Of a DNA stretch of 64,000 nt, positions 56,026 through 64,000 are shown in pieces; position 1 is the stretch's first letter, and each line of letters opens with the position of its first letter. A program made the translations under genes and the position numbers. The stretch is from Undaria pinnatifida (Eukaryota > Sar > Phaeophyceae > Laminariales > Alariaceae). The notes under the pieces are model-generated. The model searched no databases and was not told the origin of the DNA. It saw only the letters and a list, made by a program, of their open reading frames with translations. Location: the NCBI GenBank assembly GCA_012845835.1, contig JABAKD010000028.1, forward strand, positions 12,524,717 to 12,588,716, read 5' to 3'.

Positions 56026-56304
56026 AAACACCCACCCAAACTAAGCTGTGTACACATGAAGCTGTCAGGCCTGTGCAAGGCTCTCCTTCGGCCGCGATCT
56101 CCTGGCGCTGAGCCGCTAAGTTCACGTTGAGTCCTTCGGCAATCTTGAGGGGGCGATATCAACCCGGAGATTTGTCGGTCGTAGATTTCGGCGGTCGTAT
56201 CAGCACTTTAAAGCCTAGTAAGTCCGACTTTTTTCGGCTCGAAAGGGGTTCATATCTGCTGTGTCTTGGCGCCGTGTAACTTCGAATACAATGGATACCC
56301 CGAT

Positions 56305-56393
56305 TTAACCCCTTTACAACTGGAAACCCGTTTTGGGGACAAATTTACTTGAAATTAGTATAGGGAGGGGTTCGGGGGCTCTGAAGGGGTTAA
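56305..56393 (+). mobile_element. TTAA MITE, solo copy 6 (best preserved)
   Basis: TTAACCCCTTTACAACTGGA ... CTCTGAAGGGGTTAA with 10-11 bp terminal inverted repeats and TTAA at both ends. Confidence 0.75.
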
Positions 56394-56949
56394 GGGCGCC
56401 CAGGATAAGAGCGTTCGGGACTAGAAGCGATCAAATCGGCATGGCCTGCCAACACTAAAAGCTATATATTTCCGACTACAGAGAAGACATGTGTATAGTC
56501 AAGAGCGCTTGTTTCGGCTTGTCACGGGGCGCTATTGAATCGGGGTACCCACTGCACTCTCATTCGCTCGTGACTCACTGCTGTATACCAATAGCGTAAG
56601 TAGTGCTGTGCACACCTCTTATTCATACTTGATACCGTACCGCGAGTACCTGTACTCTGTTACTATCAAATACCTGGTACGGCGTTTAGCTCATATTTAG
56701 AGATTTTTGTGCAGCAGTTCTTTTTCGTCGCTTGTTCTTCGTGTACTGGTGTGCTGTTATCGTTGTTCTTTTGATCTCGATGCGGCACTCTATCATATTC
56801 TGTCTCAGCATTCCTTTTTGTGTCGTTAGTTCTTATTCTCTTGTTTGGCAGAATTTTGTTGTGCTCTTTTTTGTACCTGGTACGTTGGCGTTTCATGTGC
56901 TCACGTACCTCGATTCGTTTGCGCGATCAAAGATGTCAGTAGATATTCA

Positions 56950-57166
56950 CGCTTCCGTACACAACGGCGGCTTGCGCTGCTGGAGTATGCATAATAACGG
57001 CGATCGCCGGTAGGGACAGCTCTGCGAGAGCTGAAGCATACGCCAGCTAGCGCTGGATTGCGAATGCGATTTGAGTTAGATTGACACGCCATGCATGAAA
57101 ATACATGGAAGTGTGGTGAAGTCAAGCTTTATTTTTCCCCATCCGCCGGAGGACTAAAAAAAAAGA
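56950..57166 (+). mobile_element. Poly(A) retroelement, copy 5
   Basis: Starts CGCTTCCGTACACAACGGCG and ends CCATCCGCCGGAGGAC plus an A-rich tail. Confidence 0.7.
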
Positions 57167-57180
57167 AAATTGCGTTTTGC

Positions 57181-57332
57181 GTTCAACCCTTGACCGTCGG
57201 CAGGTTTCCAATACTTCATAATTTACCGTGACTGACGCCAAACTACTAGGTGGTAGTCTGGAACGATGTTTTCTTTGTACAGCCTGGACCGCTGGACGTC
57301 TTCCCTTGACTGACCGTCCCCTGACATGTTGT
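57181..57332 (+). mobile_element. GTCAAGG MITE-like repeat, copy 3
   Basis: CCCTTGACCGTCGGCAGGTT ... TGACTGACCGTCCCCTGACA, colinear with copy 2. Confidence 0.55.
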
Positions 57333-57534
57333 TTCGATTATTTTGGTACTCTCTGTCGCGCAGCAGCAGTGTGTGTGACACTTGTGTTGTTCACAGCAGC
57401 TGCAGTTTTCCGTTATTTTTACCCTTAAAGGTCCAGCATCGAACACGTTCCGATGTCCATGCTGGTTTTTCATCCTATTCATAGAGATTGTTCAATGTGT
57501 ATCCTATTCATGGAGAGACGCAAGATATATTATA

Positions 57535-57775
57535 AAAATAAAAATACACTCCAGCTGTGAGATCGAAGACTTTTGTCGAAACTCATCTTTGCAAGCTGTG
57601 TGTGACACTCCGATCGCGCGTATTACGGGTTGTGTGTCCTCATGAAGGATATGGGTCGGCGACTCCCCTTGCAACTACGGTGTATTAATAGCTATCGGGG
57701 TCAACAGGGTGATGTTAGTCAGTCTGTGCGCGGAAACTGTAAAACCCGTTTGTGTGGGGGACAAAATCTGAAAGC
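57535..57775 (+). repeat. Element C, long copy
   Basis: Near-identical to the 53 kb copy and followed by a local tandem duplication of its 3' end. Confidence 0.7.
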
Positions 57776-58075
57776 TGTGGAAGGAAATGCACCAGTTTAT
57801 CAAGTGTACCCTGTAAGTCGTATAACCGGTGAGAGGACGGCGGAATTTTTGAGGGCGTGGGGGCATGGGTTTGAACAAGAGGGAGCGGGGGGGGGGGGGT
57901 GTGGATGGGCGGGGCAACTCAATCTGTGCGTGGAAACTATAAATCCTTCAAGGGGATAAATCTAACGGTTTTGGAAGGAATGCACCAGTTCATTATGTAT
58001 ATCCTGTAAGTCGTACAACCAGTGAGGAGTGGGCGGAGTGTTCGAGGGGGTGGGTTGGGAGGGGGGGGGGGGGGG
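57720..58075. repeat. Tandem duplication next to element C
   Basis: GTGCGCGGAAACTGTAAA ... GAGGACGGCGGAATTTTTGA recurs as GTGCGTGGAAACTATAAA ... GAGTGGGCGGAGTGTTCGA, about 180 bp apart, with G runs. Confidence 0.65.
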
Positions 58076-58353
58076 GGTTGGGGCAAAGGGTTTTTAACAG
58101 CTTTCGGTCGCATAGATGTAGGGGTTTGCTATACGCGTGGTGCTAGGTCTAGGCGATGGTGCGGGTGGTGTATATATATCATACCAGGTACAAGCTATGA
58201 TAGGTGGTCACTGGTGTTGCCCCGGTGGTCTATCAGTAGTGTGTGTTCTTCGCATTAATCTGACATTTGCACCCATCTACATCCATCCAGCAGATATACT
58301 GGTGGTAGTAATGGCTACCCTCGAACACTAGTGGTTAACCTCGAACACTTTCT

Positions 58354-58675
58354 AAGTTTTTTTTTTTTTTTTTTTTTTTTTTTTAGCACACTTTCACTTT
58401 CCAGCTTCTGGACAAGCCGTGGTCACAGGTGCCGTCCCTTCTCCTCCCCGGTTCTTGCCTTCAATTTTTATCGCGCATAGGGTTCAGCAATCCCACTGCT
58501 CGTCGATTGTTCATCGAATGTTGCTAACTCACGCTCTCGCGCTTTCCGCAAGTCAATTTGTGCACAAGAAAAAGTCCCAACGAATTTATACGAGTATGCA
58601 CTCGGCGGGGCTCGAACTCACGAAACTGACCTATACCAGGCTCGAGGATAACCTGATACGCCACCGGGGCGACCG
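58354..58675 (-). mobile_element. SINE-A copy 5
   Basis: Minus-strand copy ending in about 27 uninterrupted A (T run at 58358-58384). The long clean tail suggests the youngest insertion of the family here. Confidence 0.8.
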
Positions 58676-58767
58676 GTTTAAGGTTGGCTCGGTATGAATA
58701 TTTTCGTTTTCTGAAGACACCAACTTCCGAGAGCACTTTATACCGTGGACAAGCACAATACGATGCG

Positions 58768-58870
58768 AGTCGGTGAGGAAAGGGCTGCAATATTCCCGCG
58801 ATGAACACGAAGGCGCGTACCGAGCAGTGGGGAGTGAGAGTCCTGGGGATGGGAGAGGGCTCTTGCATAC
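58768..58870 (+). mobile_element. SINE-B body fragment
   Basis: Matches the ATTCCCGCGATGAACACGAA and CAGTGGGGAG part of the SINE-B body. A head-like GCCCCGGTGGTCTATCAG occurs separately at 58214. Confidence 0.45.
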
Positions 58871-59844
58871 GTATTGTTGACGATCTCGCCCACAACCTTG
58901 TATGATACAGGTAAATGCATGGCTATGGTAGTGATGAAAATTCTTCTTGAACGTATTCGAAAAAAAAATTACGAGTACGAGGTACTTCTTCTTTTGTTGC
59001 TCCCCTTGCACGTGGTCTGGTGTGCTGGCTTGCATTTGTTTCGCCCTCGCATTCATTGCGTTCGGCGTCGCATGGCCCAATCACCTTGCTGTTTAATGTG
59101 TATCGGTTTCGTAGTTTGAGGACGGAGGTATCGGCACGAACGATGATTGTACTGCTGGCTGGATGTGTACTAGATGGGTGGAAATATCAGTTTGATGTGA
59201 AGAATACACACACCCACACGACTTGGCCCGGCGTCGACAAAATTGTTCTTGTTGGTAGTTCCTAGTTCACGCCAACGATTGTTTTTGTTTTTGTTCGCGT
59301 TTTATCGCAGCTTTTTCGTACCCAGTATGTTGCCGTTTCATTTTTCAGCATCGTCCACGTACTTTCTCCGACTTGGAACTTGGCCATGCTATGCAGTAAG
59401 ATCGTTGGTGTGGACTTTCAACCTTTTTTTTCCAAGTTGAAGGTCCGTACGTGCATGCGTGGCATCCCGGTATGACACGCAAGATGACACCAAAAATAAA
59501 ATAAAATAGCACACCCCTAGCTTATTTTTTTTTTCATGTTTATGGTCTAGTTTGTTTTGGTGTGTTTCCGTGTTTTCGTACCCAGTACGCTAGCCTTTCA
59601 ATTGCTTTAAGTTGAGTCGTTGTTGTGTGACTGTTTGGTTTACTCTGTCTCACAGCAGTCTGTGACTGCTATAATTTGTATCTCGGTGACACGATGAAGA
59701 AGCGGCACGGACCATGCTCGGCGTACTGATGCCGTTGGGAATATAGAAAGAACGGTCGAATGCTAAGACAACACCCCCCGCCCTAGCTTCGTACGTGAGG
59801 GTGTGTGTAAGCCATGCGCCCCTCTCCCCTGCTGCTGTACAAGT

Positions 59845-60100
59845 AGGGATGTGTATAAGCCATGCCCCTCACCCCTAGGGGTGTATTGGAAGCCATGCCC
59901 CCCTGCCCAAAGTATTGTATTTATGCACACACCCTGATCCCACCTTGTTATGGTGTTGGGGCTAGGTTAAGGCTTAGGCCTCTGGTCGGGTTGGCATATG
60001 GTACCAGGTATATCGGTATACTACTATTAATATCCACTATTACTGTTAATAGTACCAGGTAGCAAATAAGTAGGTGTGCATGGCTTATTATATACTTGGT
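59845..60100. mobile_element. GGGGTGTA MITE copy 2
   Basis: AGGGATGTGTATAAGCCATG start and GTGCATGGCTTATTATATAC end. It shares GGGGCTAGGTTANGGCTTNG inside. A second left-end copy at 59876 suggests nesting. Confidence 0.6.
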
Positions 60101-60364
60101 ACATGCATGTAGGGTTTTTTGGATAACAATAACACACCCTCCCTGACGAATTTCTTGTGTGAGTTTCTCGGCGACAGGGATAACGCAAACGTTGAGCGAC
60201 CCGTGCATGGAAATATTTCGATGAGGCGTTTTTCCAAGCCGCTATTTTCGCTGTGTGCCCCCCCCCCCCCCGCCCCCCCCCCCCCCCCCCCCAAGCTCGA
60301 CAAATCTGATGTGAAAATCATCCCGTGCGGGTGTGTTTTCTTGCGTGTTACTGTGGGGGTCCTC

Positions 60365-60530
60365 CATTAAAGCGGTCTGTGTAAGGCGATATCTCGATAC
60401 AAGGCGGTCTAAATCGCTTGGCATGACCTAGGAATCGCACTCATAATCTGGAATCAGTAATGCGGCTTTCCTCTATAAGGCGGTCATATTGCTCTGGGCA
60501 CATCATACCACCGCCTTGCTGGGAGAGCCC
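60365..60530 (-). repeat. Element H copy
   Basis: AAGGCGGTCTAAATCGCTTG, CCTCTATAAGGCGGTC and CACCGCCTTGCTGGGAGA. The adjoining 60135-60370 also resembles 42150-42330. Confidence 0.55.
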
Positions 60531-60833
60531 TACTACTACACCTGGTATAGTATATGATATTATACCTGTACGGTGTACAACCCTCCCCTGCTGTCGTGAA
60601 CTCCTTCCTTCCTGTTACAATTGAGCTGGGAAGTACAGGTGATGACTCTTTGCCGTTGAGGGTGAATTTGAACCCCACCTGCTGACGAGTGAGTTGGGAA
60701 GTAAAAATGGTCGCGACTTAATGTCGTTGAGACTGAAACCGATCCCCACCTGCTCACGAGGGAGGTTGAACGTAAAAATGGCGACTGTTAACAACTGTGT
60801 GTGCGTGTCTTCACATTATGAAATCGTTTTTTC

Positions 60834-61024
60834 CAGGGCTGTTGACGGATTGCGTCGGGTCAGGATGTGGCCGGATCAGGATTTTAGAAAAAACGTGCGG
60901 GTCGAGTCGGGTCGGGTCGGTTCAGAGGCTGTTGCAATCTCACGGGTCAGGTCCGGTCAAGCCAGGTCACCCACCTTGAGCCGATCCGACGCGCGAGAAG
61001 TGAACTGACCCGTGAGCAGCCCTG
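60834..61024. mobile_element. GGGTC-rich MITE, copy 3 (best ends)
   Basis: CAGGGCTGTTGACGG ... GACCCGTGAGCAGCCCTG inverted ends. The flanking octamers GTTTTTTC and CGTTTTTC are similar, as expected for hAT-type target duplications. Confidence 0.6.
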
Positions 61025-61494
61025 CGTTTTTCTTCCCATCCCATGTCCAGCACATCCAGCCTGTTGGACTTCGTAGGACGGTAGGAAAAATTATGAACTA
61101 CTGTCTATAAGCGCATACGTAGCATCCGGCGTCCGTGTTGATTATTTATCCTGGAGAGTTTCTAGCTCTGTGGTCACGAACTGTGGGACAAAACGGAGAC
61201 AGATGATACGTATGACCTAACCCTGATGAAAAAGAAAGAAAACATAATACATATCAAGTTATATTACAGACCTGGTAACTGAACTCTCCCGGGCACAAGA
61301 GGGTAGGAAAGTGCCCATTTTTTGTTTTTGAGAAAAAAATAGAAAAACTAAAAAAAAAGACAAAAAAAGAAGCAGACCGTAAAGGGAATCGAGGCAGCAG
61401 CCATGCTGGGATCCGAATGTATGCAAGTACGTAACTGTTATTCGGGCAGTGCCGCATGGTCTGTCACCTGTTTACTCTCTGTGATGATAGCAGT

Positions 61495-61700
61495 GTCAAT
61501 ACCGCTATCATCGCCACCCTATCATCCCCCCGGGGACACCAAGAAGCAATACCGCTATCATCGCCACCCTATCGTCCCCCCCGGGGACACCAAGAAGCAA
61601 TACCGCTATCATCGCCACCCTATCGTCCCCCCCGGGGACACGAAGAAGCAATACCGCTACGTATCATCGCCACCCTATCATTCCCCCCCGGGACACCAAG
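61495..61700. repeat. Minisatellite, about 52 bp unit
   Basis: About four units of AATACCGCTATCATCGCCAC then CCTATCGTCCCCCCCGGGGA. The middle units are near-identical, implying recent expansion. Confidence 0.85.
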
Positions 61701-61814
61701 AAGGGAGCAGAAGAAAGGAAAAGGGCTACAAAAGTTAGGTTACAAGGGTCTGCTTATCGGCAGCTGTTTGTTATTAATACGGTATGTACTCGACGGTAGC
61801 CGGGTACCAACCCT

Positions 61815-62170
61815 GTTTACGTTGTCCATACCCGGGTAGGTACCCGGGTATGTCCGGGGTATATATATATGTATGCCCTTCTAAGCATATATATCCCTGA
61901 GGGTTACAAGAACAAAACGAAGACACGCTACATACCCGGGTATGTCCGGGGTATACCCGGGTATGTCCGGGGTATATAGTCCATGTGTATACCCTACTGA
62001 GCACACCCCTGAGGGCTACAACAACATAACAAAGACACACCACATACACGGGTATGTCCGGGGAATGTACACCCTTCTAAGCACACCGCTGAGGGTTACC
62101 AAAACGAAGGCACACGCTACATACCCTGGTATGTAAGGGTATGTCGGGCATGTCATAACCGGGTATGTCG
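61815..62170. repeat. TACCCGGGTATGTCCGGGGT minisatellite
   Basis: Units of about 80-100 bp with TACCCGGGTATGTCCGGGGT, CTAAGCACACC and CTGAGGGTTACAA. One detached unit lies at 62984-63062. Confidence 0.8.
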
Positions 62171-62245
62171 GGTACGCAAAGCTGCAGAGCGACGCGCAAA
62201 GGCTGCGGCAGCGCCATCCACCGTCGGCATCTCTAAGCGGCTGGG

Positions 62246-62276
62246 GGGGGAAGGGGGGGGGGGGGGGGGGGGGGGC
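62246..62276. repeat. Poly(G) run
   Basis: Nearly unbroken G run of about 30 bases; a possible quadruplex-forming or assembly-prone site. Confidence 0.8.
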
Positions 62277-62489
62277 GTCCTGCCCTAGAGACTGGAGTCT
62301 GGGTTTGGCCATCATCGTCTTGAAATTTGTGGGCCTTCCAATGGCCGTCTCAAGATAGCGTAAGACCGCCTTGACTTCTTCGCCTTGTTGCGTTCTCTCC
62401 CCAGTGCCATTGATGATGCACTTGATACCCTCTAGGAGCCCAATGCCGTCTTTGGTCAGTTCCTAGGATCTGCAACGAGTAGTATGAGA

Positions 62490-62962
62490 TTTTTTCTCTT
62501 TTCCTTTCCTTGCTTCCTCTTGTCTTGTCTTTTCTTGCTTTTCTCGTCTTTTCTCTTCTTTCCTTTCCTTTTTCGGTTTTCGCTTTCTGGCCTTTTCCTT
62601 CCTTTATCTTCTTTTCTTTTTGTTTCTCTTTTCCAATTGACTTGCGTCTGACGTGCGTATGCGTAGTGATAGGAACTACGTGCAATATATACGTGGCAGT
62701 CTTTCTTGGGTGGCAAGCGGTATAGTCGGTTTTTCCAGGCGCGAGTAGTGAGACGTATGCACCAGCATGGACCTAGCACATCGTAAGGTGACTCCCGATT
62801 TCACTTTTTATATGTTTCTGGTGGAGGCATGAATTGCGTCAGCTGTGATATATGCGTGTACCACCTTGGGTTGTGTTTTTCCCTGGGGTATTCCTCAGCT
62901 CCAGAGTGAATGGAGCCTGTCCTGTGACCACGGACTTGATTATGCGAGTTAATGTGAGAAAA
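62490..62962 (-). mobile_element. Element D, full copy
   Basis: Reverse orientation of the 54 kb copy, with the pyrimidine version of the tail at 62490-62640. A CAA microsatellite abuts its 5' end. Confidence 0.7.
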
Positions 62963-63262
62963 CAACAACAACAACAACAACATGTCGGGTATGTCCGGGG
63001 TATGAATACCATTCTAAGCACATCCCTGACGGTTACAAAAAAAGAACAAAGACACGTTCTATTAATAAGATAGAGGTTGAACTCATTTTTTCCGGGGGCT
63101 CCTTGGTTGAGGAGCAGGAGGTCTGCTTGTCATTCGCTAACGGACTTTGAGGAAACCCGGAAGTGCAGCCCGATCAACAAACAAACCTTCGCATGGCCTA
63201 TCAATAGGTGAACAAAACCAAACATTTTCCTCAACAAGAATGGCGATTCGGACGATTTTGGG

Positions 63263-63350
63263 TTAACGCCTTCACAGCTGGAAAACCCGTTTTGGGGACA
63301 AATCGCTTGGGATTAGTTTAGGGAGAGGTTTGGAGCTCTAGAGGGGTTAA
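63263..63350 (+). mobile_element. TTAA MITE, solo copy 7
   Basis: TTAACGCCTTCACAGCTGGA ... CTCTAGAGGGGTTAA, 88 bp. Confidence 0.7.
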
Positions 63351-63574
63351 AATCCTTTGAAGGCCCATTCGGACAAACCAAAAAGCGACGAGCGCGACCT
63401 GCTCAAGTGTCTACAGTTGGATTAGCTTGAGGGAATCTGAGTATCGTCATGCCTAACGCACGCTTGCCTCACAGCTTCTTCCCGCGTTTGCGGTTGGAAC
63501 ACATGTTGCAGCAACTCGGATTGCTTCGTGTGGCCGATGTTGTTGTAATGGCCTTTTTTCTTTGTGCTCCCCTC

Positions 63575-63705
63575 CTTCAACGCCCAAATGTTGGAGGTGT
63601 CTCTATTAGGAGTAGGAACGGCGGTGCTCCGTCTGGAAAGGGGTGAGGGACCATTGGTTAAATGACCAAGGCAAGCAACGAATGAGCACGCCCTTCCCCT
63701 CGTAC
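63575..63705 (+). repeat. Repeat F copy 2
   Basis: TGTTGGAGGTGTCTCTATTA and GGTGCTCCGTCTGGAAAGGG, colinear with the copy downstream of gene 2. Confidence 0.55.
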
Positions 63706-63811
63706 AAACCATGGTGTTCTCGGTCCCGGCATCGTAGGAACGCGAAGGTCTACAGCAGTAGTCGTGCGACTGCGGCTGTGCATAAAATGAGTACACACCC
63801 TCCCCTCTTTT

Positions 63812-64000
63812 TGTAATTTTTTTTTCTTTTTTTTTTTCTCATCTGACGTACGTAATATTTTCGCATTTTTTCCTTCTCCTTTTCCTTCCGTAAGATAAAC
63901 GTAACTCAGATCTGGGGTCACTGAGGATGCTCTTCTCGCCCCCTCCCCACAACGGTATCATACCCGCCTTCATTTTTATCGCGAGAATGATTCGGCACTC
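63812..64000 (-). mobile_element. SINE-B copy, cut by window end
   Basis: T-rich start (the A tail on the minus strand), then the reverse of the SINE-B 3' body including TTTTTATCGCGAGAAT. The head lies beyond 64000. Confidence 0.65.

Larger units (their letters stand above)
49163..64000. other. Repeat-rich region downstream of gene 3 exon 1
   Basis: No further exon could be recognised. The region holds SINEs, poly(A)-tailed elements, MITEs and minisatellites. If gene 3 continues here, its next exon lies in an intron mosaic or beyond the window. Confidence 0.5.

Noticed and set aside
61774-62315. CRISPR-like regular repeats
   Set aside because: The units are contiguous tandem copies with no unique spacers, in a eukaryotic context; a minisatellite.

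Overview
The window looks like nuclear DNA of an intron-rich eukaryote, most likely a brown alga or a close photosynthetic stramenopile. This is an inference from style: small exons with strict AG|GTGAG...CAG|G splice sites, introns of hundreds of bases to several kilobases, roughly even base composition, and dense short non-autonomous repeats. No operons, Shine-Dalgarno sites, rRNA or intact tRNA genes were seen.

Three host genes can be supported. Gene 1 (minus, about 2060-15029, 11 exons) encodes a protein built almost entirely of MORN repeats. I count about 18, and the exon borders coincide with repeat borders. Gene 2 (minus, 31169-47256, 6 exons, 814 codons plus stop) encodes a protein with an N-terminal acylation motif (MGCSTS) and a THRW ... 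WIDYSCVDQ ... RAWCRLE region that resembles TIR/HET-type folds. Every junction of both models keeps the reading frame. Gene 3 (plus, from 48959) is divergent from gene 2. Only its first coding exon is recognisable, and it ends inside the start of an SH3 domain.

The rest (1-2059, 15045-31168, 47257-48958, 49163-64000, and most intron sequence) is a mosaic of repeats. These include two tRNA-derived SINE families that share a head, a poly(A)-tailed family with a CCGCCGGAGGAT 3' end, and a longer element with a purine-rich tail. There is an ultra-short TTAA-ended MITE (seven solo copies plus a head-to-head array), several other terminal-inverted-repeat MITEs, two foldback elements carrying telomere-like TTAGGG units, and many minisatellites. 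One 1.7 kb minisatellite fills an intron of gene 1. No autonomous transposase or reverse transcriptase is intact; one possible Tc1/mariner-type fragment lies between genes 2 and 3. No retroviral or Polinton-like element was recognised.

The most interesting signals are the lipid-anchored TIR/HET-like protein and the repeated partial duplication of exon-intron junctions inside the MORN gene, which leaves pseudo-exons in several introns. The unusual enrichment of two short motifs, TACCAGGTAC and TATTAATA, across non-coding DNA is also notable.
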